A stretch of 64,000 nucleotides of DNA from Leucobacter ruminantium (GCF_017565705.1 NZ_JAGDYL010000007.1:87312-151311); one strand, 5' to 3'. Positions 24,909 to 36,148 are shown, numbered from the stretch's first letter. Translations and numbers: made by a program. The notes: generated by a model not told the origin, from the letters alone.

Positions 24909-25562
24909 ATGTCTGCAGCACGCAACGTCAAGGGTCTCCTGGGCACCAAGCTCGGTATGACTCAGGTCTGGGACGAGAACGGCAAGGTCGTTCCCGTCAC
25001 CGTCATCGAGGTGGCTCCCAACGTGGTCACCCAGATCCGCACCCCCGAGGTCGACGGCTACAGCGCCGTGCAGATCGCCGCGGGTCAGATCGATCCCCGC
25101 AAGGTCAACAAGCCGACCGCCGGTCACTTCGAGAAGGCCGGGGTCACCCCGCGCCGTCACCTCACCGAGGTGCGCACGGCCGACGCGGCCGAGTACTCGC
25201 TCGGTCAGGAGCTGACCATCGACGGCACCTTCGAAGCCGGTCAGAAGATCGACGTCGTCGGCACCTCGAAGGGCAAGGGCTTCGCGGGCACCATGAAGCG
25301 CCACAACTTCAAGGGCGTTTCCGCTTCGCACGGTGCTCACCGCAACCACCGCAAGCCGGGTTCGGTCGGCGGCGCCGCCACTCCCGGTCGAGTGTTCAAG
25401 GGCCAGAAGATGGCCGGCCGCATGGGCGGCGAGCGCGTCACCGTGCAGAACCTCACCGTGCAGGCGATCGACGCCGAGAAGGGTCTCATCCTGGTCAAGG
25501 GTGCGGTTCCCGGCGCTCGCGGTCGTCTCGTTTTCGTTCGCAACGCAGTGAAGGGGGCGTAG
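24909..25562 (+). CDS. rplC: 50S ribosomal protein L3
   Basis: 217 residues. It reaches the peptidyl-transferase centre. The stretch [19 protein letters not shown] (about residues 118-136) and the conserved [20 protein letters not shown] loop are present. The latter includes the glutamine that PrmB methylates in other bacteria. It has its own start behind GGGGGG and follows rpsJ by 14 bases. Confidence 0.98.
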   Translation: MSAARNVKGLLGTKLGMTQVWDENGKVVPVTVIEVAPNVVTQIRTPEVDGYSAVQIAAGQIDPRKVNKPTAGHFEKAGVTPRRHLTEVRTADAAEYSLGQELTIDGTFEAGQKIDVVGTSKGKGFAGTMKRHNFKGVSASHGAHRNHRKPGSVGGAATPGRVFKGQKMAGRMGGERVTVQNLTVQAIDAEKGLILVKGAVPGARGRLVFVRNAVKGA

Positions 25563-25565
25563 TTC

Positions 25566-26219
25566 ATGGCTACCGCTACCAAGCTCGAGGTGCTCGACGC
25601 GAAGGGCAAGAAGGCCGGCTCGGTCGACCTTCCCGAGGCCATCTTCGGCGCCGAGACCAACGTCCCGCTGATCCACCAGGTGGTCACCGCTCAGCTCGCA
25701 GCTGCGCGTCAGGGTACGCACAAGACCAAGAACCGCGGCGAGGTCTCCGGTTCGGGCGTCAAGCCGTTCAAGCAGAAGGGCACCGGCCGCTCCCGTCAGG
25801 GTTCGGTCCGCGCGCCCGAGCACCGCGGCGGCGGCGTGGTCCACGGCCCGGTGCCGCGCGACTACTCGCAGCGCACCCCCAAGAAGATGATCGCCGCCGC
25901 GCTCACCGGCCTGCTCTCGGATCGCGCCCGCGCGAACCGCCTGCACGTCGTCGAGGGCTTCGGCATCTCCGACAAGCCCAGCACCAAGACCGCTCGCGAG
26001 TTCCTCGCCTCGGTCGCTCCGGGCAAGCGCGTGCTCGTGGTCGTCGACCGCGAGGACGAGCTCACCGCGCTCAGCGTTCGCAACCTGTCGCACGTCCACG
26101 TGCTGTTCCAGGATCAGCTCAACGCCTACGACGTGGTTGTCAGCGACGATCTCGTCTTCACCAAGGCCGCCTTCGACGCCTTCGTCGCCGGCCGTGCCGC
26201 CAAGGAGGAAACGAAGTGA
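25566..26219 (+). CDS. rplD: 50S ribosomal protein L4
   Basis: 217 residues. The extended loop that lines the exit tunnel is present ([25 protein letters not shown] is the core, about residues 61-85). In gamma-proteobacteria L4 represses its own operon through the S10 leader. That is relevant here because the leader carries two terminator-like hairpins; such regulation in this lineage is only a hypothesis. Its stop overlaps the rplW GTG. Confidence 0.98.
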   Translation: MATATKLEVLDAKGKKAGSVDLPEAIFGAETNVPLIHQVVTAQLAAARQGTHKTKNRGEVSGSGVKPFKQKGTGRSRQGSVRAPEHRGGGVVHGPVPRDYSQRTPKKMIAAALTGLLSDRARANRLHVVEGFGISDKPSTKTAREFLASVAPGKRVLVVVDREDELTALSVRNLSHVHVLFQDQLNAYDVVVSDDLVFTKAAFDAFVAGRAAKEETK

Positions 26220-26515
26220 GCCTGAACAAGTCCGCACACGACGTCATCATCCGCCCCATCGTCTCCGAGAAGAGCTACGGTCTCATCGACGCGAACGGCC
26301 AGTACACCTTCGAGGTGGAGCCGACCGCGAACAAGACCGAGATCAAGCTCGCCATCGAGCAGGTCTTCGGCGTGAAGGTCGGCAAGGTCCGCACGCTGAA
26401 CCGCAAGGGCAAGACCCGTCGCACGAAGTTTGGCATGGGCAAGCGCAAGGACACCAAGCGCGCCATCGTCACGCTGAAGTCGGGTTCCATCGACATCTTC
26501 ACGGCTGCGCTGTAG
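26216..26515 (+). CDS. rplW: 50S ribosomal protein L23
   Basis: 99 residues. It sits at the exit of the peptide tunnel and docks trigger factor and the signal recognition particle. [11 protein letters not shown] and the loop [20 protein letters not shown] are typical. GTG start overlapping the rplD stop, with AAGGAGG upstream. Confidence 0.98.
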   Translation: MSLNKSAHDVIIRPIVSEKSYGLIDANGQYTFEVEPTANKTEIKLAIEQVFGVKVGKVRTLNRKGKTRRTKFGMGKRKDTKRAIVTLKSGSIDIFTAAL

Positions 26516-26537
26516 AAGGGGCGAAGAGGAATACAAC

Positions 26538-27374
26538 ATGGCTATTCGCAAGTACAAGCCGACGACCCCGGGTCGTCGCGGTTCGAGCGTCGCTGATTTC
26601 GCCGAGATCACGCGCTCCACGCCCGAGAAGTCGCTGCTCCGCCCGCTCCCCAAGACGGGCGGCCGCAACAACCAGGGCCGCATCACCACCCGCCACATCG
26701 GCGGCGGTCACAAGCGTCAGTACCGCGTCATCGACTTCCGTCGCAATGACAAGGACGGCGTGAACGCCAAGGTCGCGCACATCGAGTACGATCCGAACCG
26801 CACCGCGCGTATCGCGCTGCTGCACTTCGAGGACGGCACGAAGCGCTACATCATCGCACCGAACAAGCTGAAGCAGGGCGACGTCGTCGAGTCGGGTCCC
26901 TCGGCCGACATCAAGCCGGGCAACAACCTGCCGCTGAAGAACATCCCCACCGGTACGGTGATCCACGCGATCGAGCTCAAGCCGGGCGGCGGCGCGAAGC
27001 TGGCCCGTTCGGCCGGCTCCTCGGTCCGCCTCGTGGCGAAGGACGGCCCCTACGCCCAGCTGCGCCTGCCCTCGGGCGAGATCCGCAACGTCGACGCGCG
27101 CTGCCGCGCGACCGTCGGCGAGGTGGGCAACGCCGAGCAGTCGAACATCAACTGGGGCAAGGCCGGCCGCATGCGCTGGAAGGGCGTCCGCCCGACCGTC
27201 CGCGGCGTCGTCATGAACCCGGTCGACCACCCGCACGGCGGCGGCGAGGGACGTACCTCCGGCGGTCGTCACCCGGTCAGCCCCTGGGGTCAGAAGGAAG
27301 GCCGCACGCGCCGTCCGAACAAGGAAAGCGACAAGCTCATCGTGCGTCGCCGTCCGACCGGCAAGAAGCGTTAA
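26538..27374 (+). CDS. rplB: 50S ribosomal protein L2
   Basis: 278 residues, full length. It is a core protein close to the peptidyl-transferase centre. The highly conserved [21 protein letters not shown] (about residues 231-251) is intact, including the functional His. The start [11 protein letters not shown] is typical. Separate ribosome-binding site; part of the S10 operon. Confidence 0.98.
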   Translation: MAIRKYKPTTPGRRGSSVADFAEITRSTPEKSLLRPLPKTGGRNNQGRITTRHIGGGHKRQYRVIDFRRNDKDGVNAKVAHIEYDPNRTARIALLHFEDGTKRYIIAPNKLKQGDVVESGPSADIKPGNNLPLKNIPTGTVIHAIELKPGGGAKLARSAGSSVRLVAKDGPYAQLRLPSGEIRNVDARCRATVGEVGNAEQSNINWGKAGRMRWKGVRPTVRGVVMNPVDHPHGGGEGRTSGGRHPVSPWGQKEGRTRRPNKESDKLIVRRRPTGKKR

Positions 27375-27398
27375 TCGGCAGGTAGGAGAGAGTAGAAG

Positions 27399-27680
27399 AT
27401 GCCTCGCAGTCTCAAGAAGGGCCCCTTCGTCGATAACCACCTGCTGAACAAGGTGGTTAGCCAGAACGAAGCCGGCACCAAGAACGTGATCAAGACCTGG
27501 TCGCGCCGCTCGATGATCATCCCGGCGATGCTGGGCCACACCATCGCGGTGCACGACGGTCGCAAGCACATCCCCGTGTTCGTCACGGAGACCATGGTCG
27601 GTCACAAGCTGGGCGAGTTCGCGCCCACCCGCACCTTCCGTGGTCACGTGAAGGACGACAAGAAGGGCCGTCGCCGCTAA
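27399..27680 (+). CDS. rpsS: 30S ribosomal protein S19
   Basis: 93 residues. It binds 16S rRNA in the head with S13. [16 protein letters not shown] and [25 protein letters not shown] match the family. Follows rplB by 24 bases with its own GGAG site. Confidence 0.98.
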   Translation: MPRSLKKGPFVDNHLLNKVVSQNEAGTKNVIKTWSRRSMIIPAMLGHTIAVHDGRKHIPVFVTETMVGHKLGEFAPTRTFRGHVKDDKKGRRR

Positions 27681-27705
27681 GCGGTGACGTGAAGGAGGAA
27701 GAGAA

Positions 27706-28086
27706 ATGGTGGAGTCGATCGCACGCGTGCGTCATATCCGCATCACCCCCCAGAAGGCCCGTCGCGTCATCGACCTGATCCGCGGCAAGAACGCTCAGGA
27801 GGCGCTCGCCATCCTGAAGTTCGCCCCGCAGGCGGCCTCGGAGCCCGTGTTCAAGCTCGTCGCCTCGGCGATCGCCAACGCGCGAGTCAAGGCAGACAAC
27901 GAGAACCTGCGTCTCAACGAGGACGAGCTCGTCGTGGCTCGCGCCTACGTCGACGAGGGCGCTACGCTCAAGCGTTTCCGCCCCCGTGCTCAGGGTCGCG
28001 CATTCCGCATCAACAAGCGCACGAGCCACATCACGGTCGTTCTGCAGACCGCTGACGAGCTCGCGGCCGCGAAGAAGGGAGCCTAA
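27706..28086 (+). CDS. rplV: 50S ribosomal protein L22
   Basis: 126 residues. Its beta-hairpin lines the exit tunnel near macrolide sites ([18 protein letters not shown], about residues 86-103, then KRTSHITVV). The hairpin shows no deletion or duplication of the kind linked to macrolide resistance. GAAGGAGG precedes the ATG. Confidence 0.98.
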   Translation: MVESIARVRHIRITPQKARRVIDLIRGKNAQEALAILKFAPQAASEPVFKLVASAIANARVKADNENLRLNEDELVVARAYVDEGATLKRFRPRAQGRAFRINKRTSHITVVLQTADELAAAKKGA

Positions 28087-28090
28087 CGGT

Positions 28091-28849
28091 ATGGGCCAGA
28101 AGATTCATCCCTACGGCTTCCGCCTCGGGGTCACCACCGACCACGTGTCGCGCTGGTTCTCGGACTCGACCAAGAAGGGTCAGCGCTACGCCGACTACCT
28201 GGCCGAGGACATCAAGATCCGCCAGCACCTGACGACGCAGCTCGATCGCGCCGGCGTCTCGCGCGTCGAGATCGAGCGCACCCGCGACCGCGTCCGCGTG
28301 GACATCCACTCGGCGCGTCCCGGCATCGTCATCGGCCGCCGCGGCGCCGAGGCCGAGCGCATCCGCGCCGACCTCGAGAAGCTCACCGGCAAGCAGATCC
28401 AGCTGAACATCCTCGAGGTGAAGAACCCCGAGGCCGACGCTCAGCTCGTCGCTCAGGGCGTTGCCGAGCAGCTCGCCGCCCGCGTGGCCTTCCGCCGCGC
28501 GATGCGCAAGGGTCTGCAGGGCGCCCAGCGCGCCGGCGCCAAGGGCGTCCGCATCCAGGTCTCCGGCCGCCTCGGCGGCGCCGAGATGAGCCGCTCGGAG
28601 TTCTACCGCGAGGGACGCGTGCCGCTGCACACCCTCCGCGCGAACATCGACTACGGCTTTTACGAGGCGAAGACCACCTTCGGCCGCATCGGCGTGAAGG
28701 TCTGGATCTACAAGGGCGACCTGACCAACAAGGAACTCGCTCGCGAGCAGGCGGCCCAGAAGCCGTCGCGCGACCGCGGCGACCGCCGCCGTGCGCCCCG
28801 TGGCGCGCAGGCCGAGGCTGCACCCGCTGCAGCAGGAGCGGAGAAGTAA
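28091..28849 (+). CDS. rpsC: 30S ribosomal protein S3
   Basis: 252 residues. KH domain [21 protein letters not shown] (about residues 78-98 in part) and the C-terminal S3 domain ([20 protein letters not shown]) are present. It helps form the mRNA entry site. The ATG at 28091 begins the conserved [13 protein letters not shown]; an in-frame upstream start inside rplV is not supported. The C-terminus has a short basic and Ala-rich tail. Confidence 0.98.
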   Translation: MGQKIHPYGFRLGVTTDHVSRWFSDSTKKGQRYADYLAEDIKIRQHLTTQLDRAGVSRVEIERTRDRVRVDIHSARPGIVIGRRGAEAERIRADLEKLTGKQIQLNILEVKNPEADAQLVAQGVAEQLAARVAFRRAMRKGLQGAQRAGAKGVRIQVSGRLGGAEMSRSEFYREGRVPLHTLRANIDYGFYEAKTTFGRIGVKVWIYKGDLTNKELAREQAAQKPSRDRGDRRRAPRGAQAEAAPAAAGAEK

Positions 28850-28851
28850 CC

Positions 28852-29271
28852 ATGCTGATTCCCCGTCGAGTCAAGTACCGCAAGCAGCACCACCCGGGCC
28901 GCAGCGGTCAGTCCAAGGGCGGCACCAAGGTCGCCTTCGGCGAGTTCGGTATCCAGGCCCTGACCCCCGCCTACGTGACGAACCGTCAGATCGAGTCCGC
29001 TCGTATCGCGATGACCCGTCACATCAAGCGCGGCGGCAAGGTGTGGATCAACATCTACCCCGACCGTCCGCTCACCAAGAAGCCGGCTGAGACCCGCATG
29101 GGTTCCGGTAAGGGTTCGCCCGAATGGTGGGTGGCCAATGTCAAGCCGGGCCGCGTCCTCTTCGAGGTCGCCGGTGTCGACGAGCAGCTCGCGCGCGAGG
29201 CCATGACCCGCGCGATCCACAAGCTGCCGCTCAAGGCCCGCATTATCAAGCGCGAGGAGGGCGACGCGTAA
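28852..29271 (+). CDS. rplP: 50S ribosomal protein L16
   Basis: 139 residues. It binds near the A site and organises tRNA contacts. [19 protein letters not shown] and [18 protein letters not shown] are the family signatures. The stop shares its last base with the rpmC ATG. Confidence 0.98.
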   Translation: MLIPRRVKYRKQHHPGRSGQSKGGTKVAFGEFGIQALTPAYVTNRQIESARIAMTRHIKRGGKVWINIYPDRPLTKKPAETRMGSGKGSPEWWVANVKPGRVLFEVAGVDEQLAREAMTRAIHKLPLKARIIKREEGDA

Positions 29272-29591
29272 TGGCGATCGGTACCAAGGAACTGGCCATC
29301 ACCGAACTCGATACCTTCGAGAACGAGCGTCTGGCCGAGGAGCTCAAGAAGGCCAAGGCCGAGCTCTTCAACCTGCGCTTCCAGTCGGCCACCGGCCAGC
29401 TGGAGAGCCACGGCCGCGTACGTCAGGTGAAGCGCGACATCGCTCGCATCTACACCGTGCTCCGCGAGCGCGAGCTCGGCATCCGGGCCACGCCCGCCGC
29501 CGTCGAGGCCCCGGCCAAGAAGAGCAAGAAGAAGACCGAGCAGGCGGACGCCGCCGCGGATTCGGCTAGCACCGAGACGAAGGAGGCCTGA
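29271..29591 (+). CDS. rpmC: 50S ribosomal protein L29 with long C-terminal tail
   Basis: 106 residues, against 60-80 usual. The core L29 domain ([44 protein letters not shown], about residues 24-67 in two helices) is intact. A low-complexity tail follows (about 76-106: Ala/Lys/Glu/Thr, with KKSKKK). Such tails occur in other Microbacteriaceae. It sits at the tunnel exit beside L23. ATG at 29271 overlaps the rplP stop. Confidence 0.96.
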   Translation: MAIGTKELAITELDTFENERLAEELKKAKAELFNLRFQSATGQLESHGRVRQVKRDIARIYTVLRERELGIRATPAAVEAPAKKSKKKTEQADAAADSASTETKEA

Positions 29592-29593
29592 TC

Positions 29594-29866
29594 TTGGCTG
29601 AGATCGAGAACGAACAGCGCGGCTATCGCAAGGCCCGCCGCGGTTACGTCGTCAGCGACAAGATGGACAAGACCATCGTCGTCGAGGTCGAGGATCGCGT
29701 GAAGCACCCGCTCTACGGCAAGGTCATGCGCCGCTCGTCGAAGGTGAAGGCTCACGACGAGCAGAACACCGCCGGCATCGGCGATCTCGTGCTCATCCAT
29801 GAGACCCGCCCGCTGAGCGCCACCAAGCGCTGGCGTCTGGTCGAGATCCTCGAGAAGGCGAAGTAA
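29594..29866 (+). CDS. rpsQ: 30S ribosomal protein S17
   Basis: 90 residues, OB fold, binds the 16S 5' domain. [32 protein letters not shown] is diagnostic (about residues 17-48 in part). The start is a TTG two bases after the rpmC stop, with GAAGGAGG upstream; no better ATG or GTG is in frame before the conserved region. Confidence 0.96.
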   Translation: MAEIENEQRGYRKARRGYVVSDKMDKTIVVEVEDRVKHPLYGKVMRRSSKVKAHDEQNTAGIGDLVLIHETRPLSATKRWRLVEILEKAK

Positions 29867-29897
29867 GCCCCGCGCTTACTGAGTGAAGGAGTAACAA

Positions 29898-30266
29898 GTG
29901 ATTCAGCAGGAATCCCGACTCAAGGTAGCCGACAACACCGGCGCCAAGGAGTTGCTCACGATTCGTGTGCTCGGGGGCTCGAAGCGTCGTTACGCCGGTC
30001 TCGGCGACACGATCGTCGCGACCGTCAAGGACGCGATCCCCGGCGGCAACGTGAAGAAGGGCGACGTGGTCAAGGCCGTCGTCGTCCGGACGCGCAAGTC
30101 GACCCGTCGTGCCGATGGCTCGTACATCAGCTTCGACGAGAACGCCGCCGTCATTCTCAAGGCCGATGGGGAGCCCCGCGGCACCCGTATCTTCGGGCCG
30201 GTCGGTCGTGAGCTTCGCGATAAGAAGTTCATGAAGATCGTCTCGCTCGCACCGGAGGTGATCTAG
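29898..30266 (+). CDS. rplN: 50S ribosomal protein L14
   Basis: 122 residues. It forms a bridge to the 30S and binds RsfS during dormancy. [19 protein letters not shown] and DENAAVILK are typical. GTG start behind AAGGAG. It follows rpsQ by 31 bases and begins the spc group of genes. Confidence 0.98.
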   Translation: MIQQESRLKVADNTGAKELLTIRVLGGSKRRYAGLGDTIVATVKDAIPGGNVKKGDVVKAVVVRTRKSTRRADGSYISFDENAAVILKADGEPRGTRIFGPVGRELRDKKFMKIVSLAPEVI

Positions 30267-30270
30267 TCCT

Positions 30271-30633
30271 ATGGGCGCAAAGATCAAGAAGGGTGACCTC
30301 GTCGAGGTCATCTCGGGCCCGTCGCAGGAGCGCGGCGGCTACAAGGGCAAGCAGGGGCGCGTCATCGAGGTGCTCACCGACAGCGACCGCGTCGTCGTGG
30401 AGGGCGTGAACTACGTCAAGAAGCACGTGCGCGAGGGCCAGTCGGCCCGTGGCACCCGCGAGGGCGGGATCGAGACCGTCGAGGCCCCGATCCACGTCTC
30501 CAACGTCGCCATCGTCGACCCCGAGACGAAGAAGCCGACCCGCGTCGGCTTCCGCGTCGAAGAGGTCGAGAAGGACGGCAAGAAGAAGACCGTTCGCGTG
30601 CGCTACGCCAAGAAGTCCGGGAAGGATCTCTGA
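30271..30633 (+). CDS. rplX: 50S ribosomal protein L24
   Basis: 120 residues, an assembly initiator with a KOW motif near the N-terminus ([21 protein letters not shown], about residues 5-25 in part). [16 protein letters not shown] segment ([11 protein letters not shown]) is present. Its stop overlaps the rplE ATG (TGATG). Confidence 0.98.
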   Translation: MGAKIKKGDLVEVISGPSQERGGYKGKQGRVIEVLTDSDRVVVEGVNYVKKHVREGQSARGTREGGIETVEAPIHVSNVAIVDPETKKPTRVGFRVEEVEKDGKKKTVRVRYAKKSGKDL

Positions 30634-31193
30634 TGACCGAGACGAAGATTCAGCCCCGTCTGAAGCAGAAGTACCAGGGCGAGATCGTGCCGCAGCTGCG
30701 CGAGGAGTTCGAGTACGCCAACATCATGCAGGTTCCCGGCATCGTGAAGGTTGTCGTGAACACGGGTGTCGGCGAGGCGGCTCGCGACAGCAAGGTCATC
30801 GAGGGCGCGATCGCCGACCTCACCAAGATCACCGGTCAGAAGCCCATGGTCACCAAGGCTCGCAAGTCCATCGCGCAGTTCAAGCTGCGCGAGGGCCAGG
30901 CCATCGGCGCCCATGTCACGCTCCGCGGTGATCGTGCCTGGGAGTTCCTCGATCGCCTGATCAACCTCGCACTGCCCCGTATCCGCGATTTCCGTGGTCT
31001 CTCGGGCAAGCAGTTCGACGGAAACGGCAACTACACCTTCGGATTGACCGAGCAGAGTGTGTTCCACGAGATCGATCAGGATAAGATTGATCGGGTGCGT
31101 GGTTTCGACATCACCGTCGTCACCACCGCGAAGACCGACGACGAGGGTCGTGCGCTGCTCAAGGCGCTCGGCTTCCCGTTCAAGTCCGAATAA
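30633..31193 (+). CDS. rplE: 50S ribosomal protein L5
   Basis: 186 residues. It binds 5S rRNA and the P-site t[21 protein letters not shown] and [20 protein letters not shown] are typical. In most bacteria rpsN follows; here only a hairpin and 118 bases separate it from rpsH. Confidence 0.98.
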   Translation: MTETKIQPRLKQKYQGEIVPQLREEFEYANIMQVPGIVKVVVNTGVGEAARDSKVIEGAIADLTKITGQKPMVTKARKSIAQFKLREGQAIGAHVTLRGDRAWEFLDRLINLALPRIRDFRGLSGKQFDGNGNYTFGLTEQSVFHEIDQDKIDRVRGFDITVVTTAKTDDEGRALLKALGFPFKSE

Positions 31194-31212
31194 CTGAATA
31201 GTCCAAACGGCG

Positions 31213-31240
31213 CGGGTGCCCGGGATTTCCCGGGCACCCG
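31213..31240 (+). terminator. Perfect 13-bp hairpin between rplE and rpsH
   Basis: CGGGTGCCCGGGA (31213-31225) and TCCCGGGCACCCG (31228-31240), two bases apart. There is no T-run. It lies where rpsN is missing and may act as a partial terminator, an RNase processing site or a regulatory element for S8. Confidence 0.55.
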
Positions 31241-31311
31241 ATCCGTGTGTCACCCAGGTCGCACCCCGTGTAACGGTGTGTGAAACCAGGCGAGTAAAGA
31301 AAGAGTCACTC

Positions 31312-31710
31312 ATGACGATGACTGATCCGGTCGCAGATATGCTGACCCGGCTGCGCAACGCCAACAGCGCACATCATGACGACGTTTCGCTCCCCGGCTC
31401 GAAGCTGAAGGAGCGGATCGCGGAGATCCTCAAGCGCGAGGGCTACATCGCCGACTGGAAGGTGGAGCCCGCTCGCGTCGGCACCACCCTCACCATGTCG
31501 CTGAAGTACGGCCCGAACCGCGAGACCTCGATCGAGGGCCTGAAGCGCGTCTCGAAGCCCGGTCTCCGGGTGTACGCGCGCTCCACCGAGATCCCGAGCG
31601 TGCTCGGCGGCCTCGGCATCGCGATCCTGTCCACCTCCTCCGGTCTCCTGACCGACCGCGAGGCCGAGCAGAAGGGCGTGGGCGGCGAAGTGCTGGCCTA
31701 CGTGTGGTAA
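31312..31710 (+). CDS. rpsH: 30S ribosomal protein S8
   Basis: 132 residues, full length. It binds 16S helix 21 and in E. coli represses the spc operon. [16 protein letters not shown] and [22 protein letters not shown] are typical. The ATG at 31312 gives the usual N-terminus (MTMTDPVAD). Longer frames upstream have no support. Confidence 0.98.
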   Translation: MTMTDPVADMLTRLRNANSAHHDDVSLPGSKLKERIAEILKREGYIADWKVEPARVGTTLTMSLKYGPNRETSIEGLKRVSKPGLRVYARSTEIPSVLGGLGIAILSTSSGLLTDREAEQKGVGGEVLAYVW

Positions 31711-31716
31711 GCCGTC

Positions 31717-32253
31717 ATGTCACGTATCGGAAAGCTTCCCATCGCCGTTCCCGGCGGTGTTGACGTCAAGATCGATGGCCAGCAGGTCACGGTCAAGGGC
31801 TCGAAGGGCGAGCTGTCGCTCGTCGTGGCCGAGCCGATCCGCGTCGCCCTCGAGGACGGCCAGGTGCTGGTCACCCGTCCCGACGACGAGCGGAACTCGC
31901 GAGCGCTGCACGGTCTGACCCGCACGCTCATCAACAACAACATCATCGGCGTGACCCAGGGCTACTCCAAGCAGCTCGAAGTCGTCGGCACCGGCTACCG
32001 CGTGCAGCAGAAGGGCGCGGGCCTCGAGCTCGCCCTCGGCTTCTCGCACCCGGTGCTCTTCGAGGCTCCCGAGGGCATCACCCTCGGAGTCGAGGGCGCC
32101 AACAAGATCACCGTGAGCGGCATCTCGAAGCAGGCGGTCGGCGAGACCGCCGCGAACATCCGCAAGCTGAAGAAGCCGGAGCCCTACAAGGGCAAGGGCA
32201 TCCGCTACGCGGGCGAGAACGTCCGTCGCAAGGCTGGAAAGGCTGGTAAGTAA
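31717..32253 (+). CDS. rplF: 50S ribosomal protein L6
   Basis: 178 residues with the duplicated L6 fold. [17 protein letters not shown] opens the first half; the second half ends in [16 protein letters not shown], the family signature. It lies near the factor-binding site. Six bases after rpsH. Confidence 0.98.
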   Translation: MSRIGKLPIAVPGGVDVKIDGQQVTVKGSKGELSLVVAEPIRVALEDGQVLVTRPDDERNSRALHGLTRTLINNNIIGVTQGYSKQLEVVGTGYRVQQKGAGLELALGFSHPVLFEAPEGITLGVEGANKITVSGISKQAVGETAANIRKLKKPEPYKGKGIRYAGENVRRKAGKAGK

Positions 32254-32255
32254 CC

Positions 32256-32630
32256 ATGGCCGCTTCTATTTCCCGCGCCAAGGGTCGCACGGCCGCCCGT
32301 CTGCGCCGCCACGCCCGCCTGCGCAAGAAGATCGTCGGCACGGAGGCCCGCCCCCGTCTCGTCGTCACCCGCTCCTCGCGTCACGTGTTCGTCCAGGTGA
32401 TCGACGACTCCAAGGGCCACACCGTGGCCTCGGCGTCGACCATGGAGGCCGATCTCCGCGTCTTCGAGGGGGACAAGACCGCCAAGGCCCGCAAGGTCGG
32501 CGAGCTCGTCGCCGAGCGCGCGAAGGGCGCCGGTGTCGAGGCCGTCGTGTTCGACCGCGGCGGCAGCAAGTACGCCGGTCGGGTCGCAGCCGTCGCCGAC
32601 GGCGCTCGTGAGGGAGGTCTGTCCCTGTGA
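32256..32630 (+). CDS. rplR: 50S ribosomal protein L18
   Basis: 124 residues. It binds 5S r[24 protein letters not shown] and [24 protein letters not shown] match the family. Its stop overlaps the rpsE GTG (GTGA). Confidence 0.98.
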   Translation: MAASISRAKGRTAARLRRHARLRKKIVGTEARPRLVVTRSSRHVFVQVIDDSKGHTVASASTMEADLRVFEGDKTAKARKVGELVAERAKGAGVEAVVFDRGGSKYAGRVAAVADGAREGGLSL

Positions 32631-33337
32631 GCAACGAAACGAAGGAGCAGGAAGTGAACGCAGAGGCCCAGGTCAACGGAGCCGCGGAAGCTTCGGCCCC
32701 CGCTCAGGATCACCGCGGCGAGCCCCGTGAGCAGCGTCGCGGCAGCCGCGACCGCGGCACGCGCGGCGAGCGCGGCGGACGCGATCGCAACGACAGCCAG
32801 TTCCTGGAGCGCGTCGTCACCATCAACCGCGTCTCGAAGGTCGTCAAGGGCGGCCGTCGCTTCAGCTTCACCGCGCTCGTCGTGGTGGGCGACGGCAACG
32901 GCACCGTCGGTGTCGGCTACGGCAAGGCGAAGGAGGTGCCCCTCGCCATCTCCAAGGGTGTCGAGGAGGCCAAGAAGAACTTCTTCCGCGTGCCCCGCGT
33001 CGGCAACACGATCCCTCACCCCGTCCAGGGCGAGGCCGCAGCCGGCGTCGTGCTGCTGCGCCCCGCCGCAGCGGGTACCGGCGTTATCGCCGGCGGTCCG
33101 GTTCGCGCCGTCCTCGAGTGCGCCGGCATCCACGACGTGCTGAGCAAGTCGCTCGGCTCGTCGAACACCCTGAACATCGTGCACGCGACCGTCGAGGCGC
33201 TGCAGCAGCTCGAGGAGCCCCGCTCCGTCGCAGCCCGCCGCGGTCTCGACTTCGACCGCGTCGCCCCGGCCCGCATCGTGCGTGCCGAGGCGAAGGCCGC
33301 GGCCGACGCTGCCGCGAAGGCAAAGGCAGGTGCGTAA
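32627..33337 (+). CDS. rpsE: 30S ribosomal protein S5 with long N-terminal extension
   Basis: 236 residues, about 70 more than the E. coli protein. The first 60 residues are low-complexity (Glu/Ala, then Arg/Gly/Asp), a feature of high-GC Gram-positives. The S5 domains begin at [41 protein letters not shown] and the C-terminal domain are intact. S5 lies near the mRNA entry site and affects fidelity. GTG start overlapping the rplR stop. Confidence 0.97.
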   Translation: MSNETKEQEVNAEAQVNGAAEASAPAQDHRGEPREQRRGSRDRGTRGERGGRDRNDSQFLERVVTINRVSKVVKGGRRFSFTALVVVGDGNGTVGVGYGKAKEVPLAISKGVEEAKKNFFRVPRVGNTIPHPVQGEAAAGVVLLRPAAAGTGVIAGGPVRAVLECAGIHDVLSKSLGSSNTLNIVHATVEALQQLEEPRSVAARRGLDFDRVAPARIVRAEAKAAADAAAKAKAGA

Positions 33338-33525
33338 TGGCGAAGAGCCTGAAGATTACGCAGACGAAGTCCGTCATCAGTGAGAAGCAGAACCAGCGCG
33401 ACACGCTGCGCAGCCTCGGTCTCCGCAAGATCGGCCAGTCGGTCGTTCGCGAGGACACGCAGGCCAACCGCGGCTACATCCGCGCGGTCGCTCACCTGGT
33501 AGAGGTTGAGGAGATCGACGCATGA
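33337..33525 (+). CDS. rpmD: 50S ribosomal protein L30
   Basis: 62 residues. [20 protein letters not shown] and [16 protein letters not shown] are typical. The ATG overlaps the rpsE stop by one base and the end overlaps the rplO ATG, so translation is tightly coupled. Confidence 0.97.
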   Translation: MAKSLKITQTKSVISEKQNQRDTLRSLGLRKIGQSVVREDTQANRGYIRAVAHLVEVEEIDA

Positions 33526-33983
33526 GCGAGAAGAACGAGGAGCGCGAGCAGGTGCTCAAGGCGCACCACCTGCGTCCCGCGCCCGGCTCGAAGAAGGCCA
33601 AGACCCGCGTGGGGCGCGGCGAGGCTTCGAAGGGCAAGACCGCCGGCCGCGGCACCAAGGGCACCAAGGCCCGGTACCAGGTCAAGGTCGGCTTCGAGGG
33701 CGGCCAGATGCCGCTGCACATGCGCACCCCGAAGCTGCGCGGGTTCAAGAACCCGTTCCGCACGGAGTACCAGGTGGTCAACGTCTCGAAGCTCGCCGAG
33801 CTCTACCCGCAGGGCGGCGACGTCACCGTCGCCGACCTCGTGGCGAAGGGCGCCGTGCGCAAGAACCAGCCCGTCAAGGTGCTGGGCGACGGCGACATCC
33901 AGGTGAAGCTCTCCGTCCAGGTCGACAAGGTCTCCGGCTCCGCCGAGCAGAAGATCGTTGCCGCCGGCGGCGAGGTCAAGTAA
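33522..33983 (+). CDS. rplO: 50S ribosomal protein L15
   Basis: 153 residues, last gene of the spc ribosomal series. [20 protein letters not shown] and [21 protein letters not shown] are diagnostic. A strong intrinsic terminator follows, so secY is not co-transcribed unless there is read-through. Confidence 0.97.
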   Translation: MSEKNEEREQVLKAHHLRPAPGSKKAKTRVGRGEASKGKTAGRGTKGTKARYQVKVGFEGGQMPLHMRTPKLRGFKNPFRTEYQVVNVSKLAELYPQGGDVTVADLVAKGAVRKNQPVKVLGDGDIQVKLSVQVDKVSGSAEQKIVAAGGEVK

Positions 33984-34024
33984 GGGTCCTTCAGGACTCG
34001 AACGTTCGAGCATGACTCGAGCAG

Positions 34025-34078
34025 CGGGGGAGTGACGGGGCCGGCACACATGCCGCCCCGTCCACCCCCGCTTTTTTC
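34025..34078 (+). terminator. Intrinsic terminator after rplO
   Basis: A two-part stem: GCGGGGG (34025-34031) with CCCCCGC (34066-34072), and inside it GACGGGGC with GCCCCGTC and a small inner stem. It is followed by TTTTTT. This is the clearest Rho-independent terminator of the window. Confidence 0.92.
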
Positions 34079-34232
34079 ATTCGCACTCGGTCTGGACTCG
34101 CGCTGTAGCGCGAGGACGAAGCGGCGGTGAACGCTCCGCGTCCACCCGTAGCCAGCTTCGTCCGTGTAGGCTGGTGTAGTTGGTTCTCGTCGTCAGGCGA
34201 AGGCCCAAGACGACGCTCCCAGGAGGCAGAAT

Positions 34233-35555
34233 TTGTTCAGCGCCATCGGACGGATCTTCAAGACCCCTGATCTCAGGCGGAAGATCGTCTTCACGCTCGG
34301 CATCGTGTCGCTGTTCCGGCTCGGATCGTTCATCCCTGCGCCGTTCGTGCAGTTCGACAATGTGCAGGCCTGCCTCGCAGCGAACCGGGCCGGCACCTCG
34401 GGTCTCTACGAGATGATCAACATGTTCAGCGGCGGAGCGCTTCTGCAGCTCTCCATCTTCGCGCTGGGCATCATGCCGTACATCACGGCCTCCATCATCG
34501 TGCAGCTGCTCCGCGTCGTGATCCCTCACTTCGAGGCGCTGCACAAGGAGGGCCAGGCCGGCCAGGCCAAGCTGACCCAGTACACGCGCTATCTCACCAT
34601 CGCGCTCGCCGTGCTGCAGTCGACCACCCTCATCACCGTCGCGCGCTCGGGCCAGCTCTTCGGCTCCATCTCCAACCAGGCCTGCCAGAACCTCGTGTCG
34701 CAGGAGTGGTGGGCGATCCTCATCATGATCGTCACCATGACCGCGGGCACCGGCCTGATCATGTGGCTCGGCGAGCTCATCACCGAGCGCGGCATCGGCA
34801 ACGGCATGTCGCTGCTGATCTTCACCTCGATCGCGGCGCAGTTCCCGAACGCCCTGTGGGTGATCAAGGAGTCGCGCGGCTGGGAGGTCTTCTTCCTGGT
34901 CATCGCGGTCGGCCTGGTGGTCGTCGCCGCCGTCGTCTTCGTCGAGCAGTCGCAGCGCCGCATCCCCGTGCAGTACGCGAAGCGCGTCGTCGGGCGCCGC
35001 ACCTACGGAGGCTCGAGCACCTACATCCCCATCAAGGTCAACATGGCGGGCGTGATCCCTGTGATCTTCGCCTCGGCCATCCTGTACCTGCCGATGCTGC
35101 TCGCGCAGTTCAACCAGCCGCAGATCGGCGAGGACCCGAAGCCCTGGGTCGTCTGGGTGCAGAACAACCTCGTCTACGGCGACCAGCCGCTCTACATGCT
35201 GGTCTTCTTCCTCCTCGTGATCGGCTTCACGTTCTTCTACGTGCAGATCACCTTCAACCCGGAGGAGGTCGCCGACAACATGAAGCGCTATGGCGGCTTC
35301 GTGCCCGGCATCCGCGCCGGCCGTCCGACCGCCGAATACCTGAACTACGTGCTGAACCGCATCACGAGCGCCGGTTCGCTCTACCTCGGCGTCATCGCGC
35401 TGCTGCCGCTGATCGCGCTGTCCTTCTTCGGCGCGAACCAGAACTTCCCGTTCGGCGGGGCCTCGATCCTCATCATCGTCGGTGTGGGCCTCGAAACCGT
35501 CAAGCAGATCGACGCGCAGCTGCAGCAGCGTCACTACGAAGGGCTCCTCAAATGA
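34233..35555 (+). CDS. secY: Protein translocase subunit SecY
   Basis: 440-residue membrane channel with ten helices. It forms the SecYEG pore for export and membrane insertion. [17 protein letters not shown] opens the protein; [14 protein letters not shown] and the cytoplasmic loops with [15 protein letters not shown] are conserved. The start is TTG behind AGGAGG, the only start that yields the family N-terminus. It is separated from rplO by a terminator and so has its own promoter (TAGGCT at 34167-34172 is a possible -10). The stop overlaps the adk ATG. Confidence 0.97.
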   Translation: MFSAIGRIFKTPDLRRKIVFTLGIVSLFRLGSFIPAPFVQFDNVQACLAANRAGTSGLYEMINMFSGGALLQLSIFALGIMPYITASIIVQLLRVVIPHFEALHKEGQAGQAKLTQYTRYLTIALAVLQSTTLITVARSGQLFGSISNQACQNLVSQEWWAILIMIVTMTAGTGLIMWLGELITERGIGNGMSLLIFTSIAAQFPNALWVIKESRGWEVFFLVIAVGLVVVAAVVFVEQSQRRIPVQYAKRVVGRRTYGGSSTYIPIKVNMAGVIPVIFASAILYLPMLLAQFNQPQIGEDPKPWVVWVQNNLVYGDQPLYMLVFFLLVIGFTFFYVQITFNPEEVADNMKRYGGFVPGIRAGRPTAEYLNYVLNRITSAGSLYLGVIALLPLIALSFFGANQNFPFGGASILIIVGVGLETVKQIDAQLQQRHYEGLLK

Positions 35556-36148
35556 GCGAAACCACCACCCGACTCCTCATCATCGGCCCGCCCGGGGCCG
35601 GCAAGGGCACGCAGGCCGGCAGGATCGCCGAGCGCTACGGCGTCCCCGCCATCTCCACCGGCGACATCTTCCGCGCGAACATCAAGGGCGGCACCGAACT
35701 CGGACAGCGCGTGCAGGCGATCATCGAGAGCGGCGAGCTGGTTCCCGACTCGCTGACGAACGAGATCGTGCAGGATCGGCTCGCCCAGGCAGACGCCGAG
35801 GGCGGCTTCCTGCTCGACGGCTACCCGCGCAACGTCGAGCAGGTCCACGCGCTCGACGGCATGCTCGACGGCTCGTCGCTCGATGCCGTCGTGCTGCTCG
35901 AGGCCGACGTCGACGCCGTGGTCGCACGCCTGCTCAAGCGCGCAGAGATCGAGGGCCGCGCCGATGACACCGAGGACGTGATCCGCCACCGCCAGGAGGT
36001 GTACGCGGAGCAGACCGCGCCGCTGATCGACCTCTTCTCGAAGCGAGGGATCCTCGTCACCGTCGACGGGCTCGGCTCCGTCGACGAGGTGGCCGACCGG
36101 ATCGCCGCGGGCCTCGACGCGAAGCTCGCAGCGCCGGTGGAGAGCTAG
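35552..36148 (+). CDS. adk: Adenylate kinase
   Basis: 198 residues. It makes two ADP from ATP and AMP. P-loop [10 protein letters not shown] (about residues 12-21), STGDIFR (AMP site) and [11 protein letters not shown] are present. The lid is the short type without the zinc-binding cysteines, as in other actinobacteria. Translationally coupled to secY (ATGA). Confidence 0.97.
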   Translation: MSETTTRLLIIGPPGAGKGTQAGRIAERYGVPAISTGDIFRANIKGGTELGQRVQAIIESGELVPDSLTNEIVQDRLAQADAEGGFLLDGYPRNVEQVHALDGMLDGSSLDAVVLLEADVDAVVARLLKRAEIEGRADDTEDVIRHRQEVYAEQTAPLIDLFSKRGILVTVDGLGSVDEVADRIAAGLDAKLAAPVES

